A stretch of 64,000 bases of DNA from Callorhinus ursinus (GCF_003265705.1 NW_020312968.1:10520548-10584547); one strand, 5' to 3'. Positions 36,115 to 49,839 are shown, counted from the stretch's first letter. A program made the numbers and translations. The notes: generated by a model not told the origin, from the sequence alone.

Positions 36115-36430
36115 CCAACAAACCCATCTCTTCTCCTGGACACACAGCTGGACTATACTTCCCAACCTCCCTCCCAGTTAGCTGTGGCCACAGGGTGGAG
36201 TTCCAGCCAATGGAACTTGAGTGGAAATGACATACACCCTTTGCAGATCTGGCTATTAAACTTTCCCATCCTCCATATTCTTTCTCCTTCTGCCAGCTTA
36301 CAGTGGACAAGCCGAGCAAACCCAGGAGCTATACATTGAAGATGGCAGACCCACAGTATGGAAGGATCCACGTCTCTAAATTACCATTTGGAGCAGAATC
36401 AACCACCAATCAGAAACACCTGTTTTTAAC
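36115..36430 (+). repeat. Ancient interspersed repeat, family not named
   Basis: GGACTATACTTCCCAACCTCC, then AGCTGTGGCCACAGGGTGG and AATGGAACTTGAGTGGAAAT resemble a repeat common in eutherian genomes. It splits a C- and T-rich, L2-like sequence (35960-36110 and 36440-36780, ending TTTGAGGCAGGAACTACATC). Confidence 0.45.
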
Positions 36431-36895
36431 TTTTGATGACTGAGAATATTGTCTTATAGAAGCAGCTCCATTATCTTAGTCAATATAACCCTTCCTTATC
36501 ATTACAATCAATCCAAAGTAAGCCTTCCTGCTACATTTCCTCTCACTTGGTATAGGTCTTTATGTTTACGTTGTCATTGCTGATGTTGTCACATCCTTAA
36601 CACTTTTCTTCCACACACAGATACACACTACTGTCACCACCAGCATTAGAAATTCTTTGAGGCAGGAACTACATCTTATATACATTTATAGCTCTTCAAT
36701 GTTTAGGATAATATAGAACGTTGTCAGATTTGCCCTTAATAAATTCTGTATCATTTCAGTTGACTAATATCTATTATTTAAGGGGTGTTATTGGATAGCA
36801 GGGGGCAAAGTATCTCTAATTTTGTGGTCTTTTTTTCTTGTAGTTTCCTAAAAATATAACTAAGTCATCTCTGCATGTTTTATTTACTTATTGAC

Positions 36896-37093
36896 TTTAA
36901 AAGATTATTTATTCACTTATTTGAGAGAGTGTGAACGGGGAGAGGGACAGGGAGAGAGGGAGAGAGAGAATCCCAAGCAGACTCTGTGCTAAGCGTTGAG
37001 CTCCACACGAGGCTCAGTCTCACAACCCTAAGATCATGACCTGAGCCAAAATCAAGAGTCAGACGCTTACCAACTGAGCCACCCAGGCGCCCC
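36896..37093 (-). mobile_element. CAN-SINE (SINEC)
   Basis: Antisense copy from TTTAAAAGATTATTTATTCAC to GCCACCCAGGCGCCCC. The putative duplication (CATGTTTTATT against CATGTGTTTTATT) is imperfect and offset. Confidence 0.9.
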
Positions 37094-37744
37094 ACCATGT
37101 GTTTTATTCAAATTCGTCATTTTGAGAAAGAGAATTTCACAAGATGTTGATTAGTGGGATTATCAGGATGAGACAAAGGCATTTCTTGGAAATAGAGATC
37201 TCACAGATTTAGGGCAATGACTAACTGAAAATCAAAGGTGTGAAGAGCAAGAGAATACATTTTTCTGTTTTACCAGTCTGGCCATCACCCTACCTCATGT
37301 GATCAAACAAGATAACAGATACAAAAGCATCCTAACCATACCCTAAAAGCTCACCAAATTAAGGGGGTCTGACATATCCATCTTTGTGCTTCCAGCACAA
37401 TGCACGGTCACAGTCGCTATTCAAATATCTATTAACCTAATTATAAAGTACTACATCATTATGTGTGATATACTCTACTGGAATATCAATGATTAATGAC
37501 TCTCTTTTAGCATGTGAGCCAAATAAAAAATGATTGGTTTTTATCAAGCATATGAAGCATACCCAGCTGCTCTTGGAATCCTACTTCAACAAAGCTGCAG
37601 TAGACTTAAAGAGAACAAGATCCAGGTTCCTCTTCTTTTGATTTATCTTCAAACGTCCACTTTCTTGAAAGCCAAGCAGGGCTCATGACTCTGTTTTCTA
37701 CACACCGAACTCTTAGCCCCATTTTTAAACGCCCCCAATAGCAT

Positions 37745-38485
37745 AGAGTAAATATTTGCATCACATATATCCAACAAAAGACTTACATGCAGTTTATATT
37801 TTAAAACTCTTATATAGGGCGCCTGGGTGGCTCAGTTGGTTAAGTGTCTGCCTTCGGCTCAGGTCATGATCCCAGCATGGGGCTCCCTGCTCGGTGGGAA
37901 GCCTGCTTCTCCCTCTCCCTCTGCCTGCCACTCCCCCTGCTTGTGCTCTCTCTCTCTCTCTGTCAAATAAATAAATGAAATCTTAAAAAAAAACAAAAAA
38001 ACCTCATACACATCAGTAAAAAAGGCAGATAAGGCAGATAACCTTTTTTAAAAGTCTTGGGCAAAAGTCTTAAACAGGCACTTTATAAAAGAGGATATTC
38101 AATTGACTAATTAGCATATGAAAAGATGCTCAATATCAGTAAAGATTATGTTACTGCAAATTAAAACCACAATGAGATAAGACTACACACCCACAAAACT
38201 AGCTGAAAAGAGTGGTATTGACAAGTGCTGGTGAAAATAGGGAATTCATGTATTGCTAAAGGAATGCAAATCAGTACTGACTATGGCATATTTATTTACG
38301 TGACATATTTACATAAAGGAGTAGCATAGAAGAGAAAAAAATGAACAAGCTACCACTACACAGAAAGACATGAATGCATCACATAAATATAACATTGAGT
38401 TAAAGAAGTCAGCACAGAGGAATATAAACTGTATGATTCAATTTACACATAATTCAAAGTAGAAAACTAATCACTGACATTGGTC
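37745..38485 (+). repeat. Old L1M fragment, upstream part
   Basis: AGAGTAAATATTTGCATCAC, then TAGCATATGAAAAGATGCTC and TTAAAACCACAATGAGATAA are decayed ORF2 3' sequence. A SINE (37816) interrupts it. It is cut at about 38485 by a younger L1 and appears to finish at 39835-40065. Confidence 0.75.
37816..38001 (+). mobile_element. CAN-SINE with internal deletion
   Basis: GGGCGCCTGGGTGGCTCAG to AATAAATAAATGAAATCTT plus A. The segment between GATCCCAG and CATGGGGCTCCC is shortened by about 25 bases, which removes most of the B-box region. Confidence 0.9.
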
Positions 38486-39834
38486 TAGGCAATTATTTTT
38501 TGGGTAGGATGCTAAAAGCACAGGCAACAAAAGCAAAAATAAACAAGTGGGACAACATAAACCAAAAAGTTACTACATAGCAAAGAAAACTACCAACAAA
38601 ATGAAAAGACAACCCACGAAACAGGAGAAAATATTTGCAAACCTTATATCCAGTAAGGGGTTAATATCCAAAATATGTAAGGAACTCTTACAACTCCATA
38701 ACAAGAAAACAAACAATCCAATAAAAAAAAAAAATGGGTGAAGGATCTGAAGAGACATTTTTCTGAAGAACGCATACAAATGGCCAACAGATATGTGAAA
38801 AGATGCTCAATATTACTAATCATCAGGGAAATGCAAATGAAAGCCACAATGAGATATCACCTCACACCTGTTAGAATGGCTATTATTAAAAAGACAATAG
38901 ATAAGAGCTGGCAAGGATGTGGACAGAAGTGAACCCTTGTGGGGCGCCTGGGTGGCTCAGTTGGTTAAGCGACTGCCTTCGGCTCGGGTCATGATCCTGG
39001 AGTCCCGGGATCGAGTCCCACATCGGGCTTCCTGCTCAGTAGGGAGTCTCCTTCTCCCTTTGACCCTCTTCCCTCTCGTGCTTTCTATCTCTCATTCTCT
39101 CTCTCTCTCTCAAATAAATAAATAAAATCTTTAAAAAAAAAAAAAAAGAAGGGAACCCTTGTGCACTATTGATGGGAATATAAATTGGCACAGCCACTAT
39201 TGAAAATAGGATGGAAGTTGCTCAAAAAAATTAAAAAATAGCTACCATATGATCCAGCAATCTGACTTCTGGGTGTATATACCCAAAGGAAATGAAAACA
39301 GGATCTCAAAAAGATATGTCCATGTCCATGTTCATTACATAATTATTTACAATAGTCAAGATATGGAAACAGCCTAGATGTCTGTCAACAGATGGATAAA
39401 GAAGATGTGGTATATATATACAATGAATATTATTCAGTCATAAAAAAGAAGGAAATCCTGCCGTTTGTGACAACATGGGTGAACCTGGAGGGCATCTGCT
39501 AAGTGAAATAAGCCAGGCAGAGAACAAAAAATACTCTAGGGTATCCCTTCTACACAGAGTCCAAAAAAAGTCAAACTCATAGAAACAGAGAATAGATGGG
39601 TGGTTGTCAGAGCCTAGGGGGTTGGGGGAAATGGGACATTGGTCAAAGGGCACAAACTTCTAGTCAAGATGAGTAAATTCTGAGGATCTAATGTACAGCA
39701 CAGTGACTGTAGTTAGTAATACATAATGTATACTTGAAATTTGCCAAGAGTAGCATTCTCATAAAAAAATAAGTAACTATGTGCTGTGATGAATGTGTTA
39801 ATTAACTTGACTGTGGTAACATTTGTGATAATCA
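38486..39834 (+). mobile_element. 5'-truncated L1 nested in an older L1
   Basis: It starts in the last third of ORF2 (AACAAAAGCAAAAATAAAC, AAAATATTTGCAAACC, CAATATTACTAATCATCAGG). It passes through TGGTATATATATACAATG and ends in a 3'UTR with GTATACTTGAAATTTGCCAAG. The SINE at 38941 splits it. Short similar words (AATCACTGACATTGG, AATCATTGGTGACAG) at its borders may be the target duplication. Confidence 0.82.
38941..39152 (+). mobile_element. CAN-SINE (SINEC)
   Basis: GGGGCGCCTGGGTGGCTCAG to AATAAATAAATAAAATCTTT plus A15. A perfect 10-bp duplication, GAACCCTTGT, flanks it at 38931-38940 and 39153-39162. It sits inside L1 ORF2 sequence. Confidence 0.95.
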
Positions 39835-40065
39835 TTGGTGACAGAAGTCAGGGCAGCGGTTGCCTCTGGGGAGGGAGGGAAGGAAGAAGTAGTAATTGGA
39901 ATGGAGAACAAGGGAGCTTCTGGAGTGCTGTTTTGTTACTTGATCTAGATGTTAGTTACACAGCAATGTGCCTTTGTGAAAAGTCCTTGAGCGACTTAAG
40001 AGTTGTCCTTTTCTTTATATACCTTATACTTCAACAAACATTTATTAAAAAAAAAAAAAACCGGG
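39835..40065 (+). repeat. Old L1M 3'UTR
   Basis: GGTTGCCTCTGGGGAGGGAGG, then CTTGATCTAGATGTTAGTTA and CCTTATACTTCAACAAACATT plus A14 is an L1M 3' end, probably of the element at 37745. Confidence 0.8.
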
Positions 40066-42560
40066 AGTATTTATGACTAAGTACACGTTTGAATTGGCTA
40101 TGTTTACATAATCCCAAGAAATAAACTACTGAAGATGGAGTTTAATAGCATTCTGGATATGCTGGTTAATGTCTAGCAGACATTTCACAAACCTGCCCTC
40201 GAATTAGCCCTTCAGTATTTTCGCATCGATGAGTTCACTCCCAGACCCCTTCTTTGATGTCTGGCACTGCTGGCTGGAGCTGTTCTCAGGTAAAAGGCTT
40301 GTGTGAGTTTGCACTTTAAAAGCATTTCTAAGGCAGCCTACTCAACTCACAAATATGAATTAGGCAGAATTCAGCTAGGCCTTGTTTTCTAATAGTCATC
40401 TTAAAGTCGACTTTTTTTTTTTTCATTTAGTAAACCTTTAATGATCTTGAGCTATGATGCCAAGCACTGGGGATACAATGGTAAGTCAAACACACATGGC
40501 CCCTGCCATATGTGGCTAATGGTCCAAGACTAACCAACACATATAAAATTGTTATTGGAATGTTCTGGGAAGGAAAGACTCTCAGCAGTTGGAGTGCGAG
40601 GAGAACTTCAGATAGTTAGGAATTCCTAAGAAGTGACATTTGACCTGAGATCTAGGGAATGAGTACTAGTAATCTAGGTGTCTTAGATGGGGTTCCCTAG
40701 AGGCAGGCCCTGAGACAAAGATTCCTCTACTAGAGATTTATCAAGGAGAGATGGGTAAGGGTTGGGGAAGTAGGACAGAGAAGGGGAGGAAGCCAAGCAA
40801 TAGTGTGATCTCAGGCACAACTGTGCAGAGAATAGCTTCAGCCAGACCCTTTCTTGGGACCCTAGATGGTAAGCCTTGCCTTAGAGTTGTCCTGATCTGT
40901 GACAAGCTTGCTGGTCTTTCAAACTCTCACTTAGAGCTATTGGTTAAAGGTCCCTGTGGAAGGAGGGCTTAAAGGCACAGGCATTCAAGTCTACTTTTAA
41001 ACTCATCTTTTGGATGGAGCAACTCACACTTTCAAGTAAAATAAATATAAAATGGGAGGCTGTCATAATAAGATGATCACAAAAGTTTTTCATCCATATA
41101 TGTAAACTTGAGCAAAGAGCTGCTTTTCCTGATCCCTGTAATACCTCAGCTTGGTCTAGACCTCAAAACTTACATATTAAATAATACCTTCTTTGCCTGT
41201 CCTATCAGGGAGGTTGTAAAGATCAAATAAGATAGTATATAACAAAAAGAAAGGGCTCTAACAACTCTAAAATGCCCTACAGAGTTACCACTTGACCACC
41301 GTCCTTTGTATTGGATTTTTCACTTAATTCAAAGGGAAATGGACATTTCATTTAAAGAATATTTACAGGAAAAAACAAAAGATAACTGCATGTCTCATGT
41401 TCCCTTCAAACTTCTAGATTTTGGCCAACTGTAGAACAAACAAAGGTTGGGTCTTTGCTGCTTTATCTAGAAGCTTCTGCACTTTCATTTTAGGTAAGTG
41501 TTATGGCAGAAAAATAGGATCCTTTTTTATTAGATTTTAAATTTTGTTAGGAAACATAAGGCAGGCATATTTCTGAGGATCTTGACATCATTTAAAAGAA
41601 AAACATTTTGGCTTTGGGAAATTGACCAAAGATCTAAGAGAAAAATATGTAAAACTGAAACAATCACAGGTTTACTCTCTTAAGCTAGGAAATTATCTGG
41701 AACCCTATGTCTGGGAATTAACAAGTGTCTGTTTACAATCTTGATGCTTAAGCACTTTGATGTAAACTCTTTCTGGTTCTAATTATTTTCAAAGAAGAAA
41801 AATTGTTGAAAGGCTAGGGCTGGTGAATTTTAAGCCCCAAGAGTTCCAGCTAAGCTGAGGGATAAAGAGACAATTGTCAGCGGTCCTTCAGATTCCCATA
41901 AGATTGCTCCCCCAACATCAAAAAGTGAATGGTCTTCTTGTCTTTTTGTTTTCCTTCCAATTTTTGGTTATGTAGACACCTTACTGAAGCCTTTTAAAAA
42001 GTGTCTATATAATACACTTGGAAGATTTAGAATCAACTCACTCACTCCGATAGACAAACAGTAATAAGAAATGATATGACAGTTCAAGGCCAGGAGATAA
42101 TGTATTTCAGCAAACAAAACTTCTTCTCTTTCTTAAAACCTTTTCTTTCTTTTCTCTTCTGGATTCAATTAACATCTTTTCCTGGCGGGTATTATACAAA
42201 TCTTACTGATCCTATGTCGTAAAATAGGAGAGAAGGGACATTTGGGCTTTGGACATGAAATAAATACACACTGACTGTAAAGGGGTGCTCATTCCAAAGG
42301 GAGAACAAAGCCCAGGGTAAACTAGTATCTGTATAATGCTGCATCGCCATTCTGTGGATAATGCCATGAGCAGAGATAAACATTGAAATAGGAAGGCATT
42401 AGCAGTTTTCCCAAAGCATACATCTATTCCTTGCTCTGGTGTTTTACGCTGGATTCAGTTTCAGCATGCCACAGGGACCTCGGTGTTTGTCCTCAGTGTT
42501 CTATGAGCCTAAGTTTGACCCTAAAATGATTAATTTATATCTTTTCAGCCTAAATTTGGC
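40066..42560. other. Unassigned intronic sequence
   Basis: No exon seen. 40420-40560 and 40675-40960 (GGGGTTCCCTAGAGGCAGGCC) have the look of ancient interspersed repeats, but I cannot name them. Confidence 0.45.
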
Positions 42561-42589
42561 AGAAGAGTTTTGGCAATCTATACCCACAG

Positions 42590-43325
42590 GTAATATGAGA
42601 AGGGGAAGGAAAAGAAGAATGAGCAGAATATTCCACACGTTGGGTCTAAATATAAGGAAAAGATTGATAAATTTAATTGCATTAAAATTTGTAAAAATTT
42701 CTATTAGTCAAAAACACCAAAAAAAAGGAGATACGCCATAGACTGTGACAAGATATTTGCAAGACATAAAACTGAAGGATTAGTAGCCAACCTAAATAAA
42801 GAAGCCCTGTAAACCAATATGAAAAACTCAACTGACCTAAGCAATTCACAAGAAAGGAAGATTAATTGGCCAACATGAAAATACAAAGTAAAGGAGGGAA
42901 ATTAAAATTTAAACACAGACATAGTCATACTCATCGTGTAAAAAAAGAAAAAAGAAAAAATCTAATAATACCAAGTGTTGGTGGGAATGTCATAGGAAAA
43001 TGGAAACCCAAACACTGGTGGCAAAATTGTAAATTAGTACACTCACTTTACAAGGTAACTTGAGAAATCTTAGTGGAATTAATCATACTCTATGACCCAG
43101 CAAGCCCACCTCTTGGTATCTATTTTAGAGAAACTGGTATAAGGGTGCACAAGGAGACATGGTCCAAGGATGTCTATTACAGCACTGTTGATGAGAGAGA
43201 AAAAGAGCTAAGCCAGAAGCAACTTAATGGTCCATCAGTAGGGGACGTGACAAACTGTGGTTTGTTTATACACTGGCAAATAAACAGCTGTGATTCAAGG
43301 GCCTCAATGCATAGATTGTAAAAAC
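42590..43325 (+). repeat. Old L1M/HAL1 fragment
   Basis: AAGATATTTGCAAGACATAA, then AAGTGTTGGTGGGAATGTC and ACTCTATGACCCAGCAAGCC follow the L1 ORF2-3' order with heavy decay. Confidence 0.7.
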
Positions 43326-43766
43326 AAACAAACAACAACAAAAACCACACACAAGGAAGAAATTAAGTGTGTATTTCTGTCTTGGAATACTATCTTAGAT
43401 CCCTAGTATTCCAATTACTATTTCTCCCTCACTAGTTCAAATTGAAAACCTAGTGGGATATCATTCCTACTTCTAATAATAGGTTTCAGACATTTGCAAC
43501 TCTGAAGAATTAATGGGAATAAATAACTAAGTGAAGAGCCCCTATACCATCGGGTTCAGAGAACCATCCAGAACCTGCCAGTGCAACCAGAGCACAGAGG
43601 AACTAGGAAGATCTTCCTTGTCCCACAGCTATGCCTCTGAAGGCAGAGAGCAAGTCCATGTACACTAGCTGTAGCCTGCACATAATTAATTGGCCTGGGC
43701 ATTTCCCAAGAGTCTTAGCCAGGGCTTTCCACTTGCATGGATAGAACTCAAAATCAGCTGACCTTC

Positions 43767-43808
43767 TCTCCCTCCCTCCCTCCCTCCCTCCCTTCCTTCC
43801 TTCCCTTT
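43767..43808 (+). repeat. (TCCC)n/(TTCC)n microsatellite
   Basis: A pyrimidine tract of CCCT and TTCC units. The long antisense frame through it (GREGGRE) is a by-product. Confidence 0.9.
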
Positions 43809-44604
43809 TAATTAAGAGATGGTGCTTATACTCAGTGTAGTATAAGCATTTCCCCCCTCCCTTTCCTCTTGCTAACCCATCCATCAACATTACAGAGAAT
43901 TCCAGTTCTGCATATGGTTCTTAAGAGAGACTGTCATTTTTAGCTTACTTTAGGGAGTTAATTCTTGGTTCTTTGACAGAAGGAAAAGAACCTTCTAGAC
44001 CAAAGCACTGAAAATTCTGGGAGGAGATGCCTGCCAGAGACACAAAGACCTTTAGATTTGGTGGGGTTCCCTCTGGGAATGTGAGCGGCAGCTGCCCATG
44101 CTGGTTTTGGAATACAACAGACCACACAAGTCATTCCTCTGGTGTTTTATCTCATGGGGAACTCTGACCTGTGGCCTAATAGATGAGCCAGGTTGCTGTT
44201 TCCTGGGAAGCCAGAACCAGTCATCAGGCAGCTCTTTCTAAATGGGCTTTGGGAAAATAAGCATTCATTAAGGGAAACATAGGCAGCCACCCACCTAACA
44301 AGTACCCTGTATTCAAGAATGCTCTTATCTTTCCAGGATATCCATCCTTTACTCAGCAGTGAGTTTAATTTTGCCAATAAGGGTAAGGAAAGTCTATGCC
44401 ATGTGACTTCTGCTCTAACATTACCTTGTCTTTAAAGACTTTGTTGGTTTAATGAGACACGGTTGTGAAGAAAGAAACTATTGAAAAAGTTGATGTCCTT
44501 TTGCAGGAAATGAATTTCAAGGCACAAGGTAAAGCTGAGTGGACAGCAGAGGCAGGCAGGCATGCACCGCCTGTGGGATCGGGTCCAAACACCCTTGCAG
44601 GGAT

Positions 44605-44760
44605 GAGAGGGTGGGCTCTGAATTATGACTGCCTGAGTCCCCATCCAGCTCCACCCTTCTTGGCCCTGTGACCATGGCTAACTTCCTGAAACTCAACAAG
44701 CCCAGCTCTTGCACCTGTGAAATGGGATAACAGTCAAACTCCTTACTCAGAGAGGACTAA
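44605..44760 (+). repeat. MIR SINE relic
   Basis: GGGCTCTGAATTATGACTGCC, then TTCCTGAAACTCAACAAGCCC and CACCTGTGAAATGGGATAAC is MIR in plus orientation. Confidence 0.75.
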
Positions 44761-47700
44761 AGGGGGGTGATGTTTGGGCAGCCCCAAACACCCAAAGCAG
44801 TGCAAGATCTACTAGCATTGTAAGCTTGCCTGCTGCTGCTTCTGGCTGCCCACTCATTCTCCCGCCGTACCCACTTAGTGTTCTGCTAGCACCTCCTGGA
44901 AGCACCACTCCCATCCTTGCACACATAATTCACTTAGGTGCTGATACTCTTTGTATCAGGAGGAGTCCCAACAGGAATTGTTGACCCACTTACGCTGAGT
45001 CATTTGAGGAGTGTTGAATGCAGGAGCTATTCATACAGGTGTGGGCAGCAGAGAAAGGAAACATAAACAACAGCACAGTACCCCAGGTCGAGTAACATAG
45101 AGCTAGCATTACCCCACCCTCAGATTCATTCCTGGAGTCCAGAGACTCAGAGACAGAGCTGGGTGGACAAGGCTATCTAGCAGGAGCCATGACCTTCAGA
45201 AGAGTCATGAGGCCAGCACACAGACTCCTCTTAGATGGATATAAAATGTAATTTACATTCCAAAACCAAGTCTTTCAAATACCAATGGAAGCAAGTGCAT
45301 GAGACCACTGAAAGCTCAGGATAAGATTAAGTTACAACAGATGAATTTCCAAAGGGAATGGCATACAAAGGGCTGGGTGAAAAGAGACTGATTGCTTCTA
45401 ATCAAGCGTCTGTTAGTTTACCAAGTCCAGTACTCTAAGTTTATTGTGAACAGGTAGGAGATTTCGGTAGAACTGGCCTCTCTTTCCTTTTGTGGGATTT
45501 CTCAGAACTAAAGGCTTATTACACTGTAAAACTTCAAAGAGAGAGTAGGATACCCATTTCTCCTATTTACAAGGAGCACCGCATGGGGCTGACGTTTCAT
45601 TTAGCATCTGCTGGAAAACACTGAGATGAACCAAGAAATATATTCCTTACAAGACTGTCGCAAGGGTGGCCTTCAAAAGAACTTACTCCCATTGAATACT
45701 CTGGAAGAGCAAGGGAGAAGGAACATGTCAAATAGTCTTAAGTCACATCAAGGATTCGCAGCAAGATGCCTTTCCCAAAGAGGCCTGAGAGACGAGAACT
45801 TGGAAATGCATCCAGGGAAGCAGAGACACTCCTCCTCTAGGTCCTGGATTGCAAGAAGCTCTGAGCTCAGCAGAGAGGGGCAGGCGGGGCATGACTAGTG
45901 GGTGTGGTTGACAGCAGGGCTCTGTGGTATCTGAGCGAGTCATGTGCTCTTCCCCTGAGCTGTCTGGTCCTGGGGTTCAGTCCCCAGGGAACCAGTGGGG
46001 GAAGAGGAAGGAGGAAAAAAAAGCAGCTGCTTGCGTTCAGGGTGACCCATACAGTGCCGGCCATAGCTGAGATGAACTCTCCCTCAGAGAGCCTCTTCCT
46101 AGTCGTCTCTGGGGAATGGAGACCAAAATAGGTTGGCGAGAACACACAGTTCCTGAAATTAACTGGAAAAGCAGAGACTCCCCAGGGAAATAAGAAAGGC
46201 ACTCAACTGCCTTGTCTCCCTTCTCAGAGTTCAAGTCGCGGGAATATTTATTGTTTATGTGTGTGGATCCATTCTGTATGAAGGCCACTGGGGGCTTAGA
46301 AAAAATTTCATCACAGAGGAAGGGTAGTGTCAAGAGAAGACAGGATGGCTTCTAGGCACTGAAACCACTGCACGGGTACAATCTTGTATGAAAGGAGTAA
46401 TTCTCTTTAGGTCAAGATCCCACAACCTACAGTGAAGGGATGACAAAGATGAATGGAGCAGTAGGAGCACCACTTTCTGTGCCAGCCCGGAGCTATAGCC
46501 CAAGAAAGGCCTTTTTGCTTAAAAGCACACCCTCTTTAAAATCCAATCATTTCCAGCTGTCACAAGTGTGGTAGCACCCTGCTTTTCTTAGAAAAGAGCA
46601 CTTTCATGCCATCTGCTGAAACACTGTCATAATTTATATTCAAATGTAGGTATCCTCAATATGAACACTGCTCCCTTGGATTGTGGTATCCTTACACAGT
46701 GTACCTCCTGTGCAACTGTATGCAGCATGTCTATCAACCTCACCTGAATTTAGGCATCCTAGAAGCAATTGCTGTTAAGTCCCTTACCCACATTCCTGGT
46801 GTAGCCGGGGTGGGGGAGAGGGGTAGATCATATCCTTCTCAATGATCATGTGACTGAGAGTAGACCTAAAAGCCTTTCACAGTCTTGGAATAGTTGAAGA
46901 CACAGCTTTGAATGGCATATTTTCTTTTTCTCCAACCATATGGCCTGCCCAATAGCATTTGGTGGTTGGGAACTCTGGGAGCGTACATGCGTGTATGAGG
47001 CCTCACCCCATATCATACCAAACATATTAAAATACATCCACATCTCACATAGAAATCTACTTTTTGCTCCAAAAGAATCTTGAAAGGATTTTTCTAATTT
47101 TGTTTTTGGAATGATGAGGCAACAAGTCACTCCTTTAATTAACTATTGACAATCATTTCTCATTGATCATGCACACTCAGGAATCCTTTCAAAATGAGAA
47201 GATACACTCTACAAATGATTTTCAAGCATTGGAATGGTTTCGTGGATACTGAATTTGATGACAGGGTGACAATATGTTGCATTTCATACACATTAAACTA
47301 GGCAGTTACTCATGTTGATGTGGCAGTTTTCTTGATTTGGGAGCTAATAATTGTTTTCAGATCTGTAACTTCAAGTCCACAAAGACTGAAGGCCTGGGGC
47401 TCGGGGTTGAGAACGCGAAGGAGGGATGACATGACCCCGGGGCACGTGGGCACATGTGTGTGCTGGGGGTAAGGGAGGGTGCTATAACCCTATAACCATG
47501 CGTCAGACCCATGGTTAGTTTCCTCAACAATAAGGTTTCAGGAACAATGCTTCATCTTGTCTTCCACTCTACCCCCACAACATTCTGCCTGTTCCATACT
47601 CATTGTCAGAAGGTCCTACAAATTATTTCCGGACATTCCAACCCAAATTCTCTCAGCTAGCTCACATTACCTCTGCCAATACCCAGTGCAGTTAATTATG

Positions 47701-48115
47701 CCCATCTGGAGAACCAGATCTGGATACACATATGCCCAACACACTCACCTAGCACGAGGCTGCCAACTGAGTTTCTCTGAAAAATCTCAAGGCAACGTTC
47801 CAAGGGTCAGAAAAAGAAATGATTATTCACTTGTAACAGATTGTCTAGCTGGATGAAATAGGACAGTTGTGGTGGGCGGGGGGAGGTTTATCCTCATGAA
47901 ACCAGATATGCATTTTCAATCCACACGGAAGTAGCAAAAGGACTCCGTGTGATGCGAATGTTTATAAACGTGCAGGAAGACGACACCTATAGGGTGCCCA
48001 GATACTGTCCTTAAAGCCCAACCTAGCACCCAAGCTTGGACAAGTTTCCCTCCACGTTTTCTGGGCTGCTCGTGCTGAAGTTCTCAGCTTCTCCAAAGAG
48101 GCTAGTTCTTCCTAC
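44761..48115. other. Unassigned intronic sequence
   Basis: No gene or repeat that I can name in this 3.4-kb stretch. It has the lowest recognisable repeat load in the window. Frames such as those around 45626-46333 show no family resemblance. Confidence 0.5.
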
Positions 48116-48119
48116 ATTT

Positions 48120-48260
48120 TCTTAATACTAACAGTCACCTGGAGTACTTATTAAAGATACAAATTTCCAGGCCACCCTGCTAGGATATCTTGAAGTAGAG
48201 ATCTTGCTCAAGGCCCAGGTGTCTATACTCCTAGCAAGTAGTGATTCTTATTTGTAGGAG
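48120..48260 (+). mobile_element. MER5-type relic
   Basis: AACAGTCACCTGGAGTACTTA, then TTAAAGATACAAATTTCCAGG fits the MER5 pattern of hAT relics. Confidence 0.65.
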
Positions 48261-48284
48261 ACTCTTACTTACTCTGTAAGTATC

Positions 48285-48445
48285 ACACTGGCTTTGAATT
48301 CTGCCAAGCCTGGGTTCAAAGCGCAGCTCTTAACGTTTTTAATTCTCTGACCCTCATGGGCCAGCACTTATTCTTTCTTATCTAGGGTTTCCACATCTTA
48401 GAAATTGGAATAGTAATAATACCTGCCACCACTCCAGTCCTCCAT
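48285..48445 (+). repeat. MIR SINE relic
   Basis: CACTGGCTTTGAATTCTGCC, then GGTTTCCACATCTTAGAAATTG and AGTAATAATACCTGCC fit MIR in plus orientation. Confidence 0.65.
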
Positions 48446-49559
48446 GCGGACTGGCCAGATTGTCTCCTGGAAAGGTGCTGCGTGTGAGCTGCAAGGGCTA
48501 TGATCTTGGGAGCCCTGGCAGAGGGGACTCATAGCTCAACTTGGCATTGGGCTATGCTTATGAACAGAAAAGCACTTCGAGAACCCCCGACCTTACCAGG
48601 GAAAAGAGGGAAGTCCCAACTAACGCAGGTTTGTTAATGCAATCACCATGGGGCTCCCTGGGTGCTGGGTAGAAACCGGTAGGTGGGACCAGGGCTCTGC
48701 CTGAAGGTGCGGGGGCCTCGAGGAAGGTCACACACAGGCGTCCCTAAGGGTCTCCCCCAGGTCCCCTTGGCCTGGATGATTTGGCTACAGGGCCGAGGCT
48801 GGACAGGCCAGAACAGAAGGGCAGGCATTCAAAGGGCACACACTCATTTTGACCTGTCACGCAGGACTTTTGTTGTGTTTACCAGGAAATAAAGCTCAAG
48901 AAGGTGGAACTCAAAGAAGGGAGTGATGTAGGATTAGCGGTTGCCAGAGGACACAATCTTCTGTACCTATAGGTAGAAGCCCCTTTGCCCTTCGAAGCCC
49001 CTCCTTTTCCCTCTTCCCCAACTTAGCTGTCTCTTTCCCTTTGGATGTCAACCCAGAGTTGACCGCAGCGCTCTTTCCTCTCCCCACTTTTTGGTGCTCT
49101 AGCTCTAGGAGTGGGTATTTACTCTGGAGGAAGGGAGAAGAGAAGGAGCATAATTTACATTCGGTGGGTATCAACCTAGTACCAGGTACCATGCTGGGTG
49201 CATCCCCACATTGATGCATTGACACCTCCCGGCCACCCACCCCCAAGTCAGCTTTATTATAATCCTCCCGAGGCTCGAGTCCTTATTGCCCATCCAGGGA
49301 AAGTGCTCCAGCCCAGAGGCCCCACTACAGGGGTGGTCTGAAGGCAAGACGGGGGTGTCCACCGGGGAGACTGTGCTGCACCAGACCTGAGAGAGCACAA
49401 GAGTCACTATGTCACTCGGCGGGGGCACTGAGGCGCCCTCAGAACCACAGGTTATTTCCATGGAATCTCTACAGGTTTGCAATAAACCCTTTGTTTGTCT
49501 TTGCTCGGACATGATTCATTTCCACCCCTGGCAACCCAAATGACTCGTTTTAAACAACT

Positions 49560-49690
49560 ACTATCACCAGACTACGGACTGCAAAACTGGGGTACCACGA
49601 AATGAAGCAGTTCATCCAAAATGCTGTAAACTGGTAAGTGGTCGGGCAGGGATTCAGGCCCTGACCTGCCTGATTCCAGAATCCACTTTC
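49560..49690 (-). repeat. MIR SINE fragment
   Basis: AACTGGTAAGTGGTCGGGC, then AGGGATTCAGGCCCTGACC reads as MIR reverse complement. Confidence 0.6.
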
Positions 49691-49839
49691 TATACGATGA
49701 ATTGTGCCAAGACATTCCTCGGGGCCTCTAAGAGTACTTCTGGATGTGTGTGGACTATAAAGAAAATCCGTTCATAAAGAGTACAGGATCAGAGCAGCGG
49801 GAATCATGGAAATACTTGCTGTAAAGAGCAAAACTATAC

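Noticed and set aside
45867..46333. Pair of frames of about 100 codons suggesting a gene
   Set aside because: The frames overlap on opposite strands, have no splice context and match no family I know.
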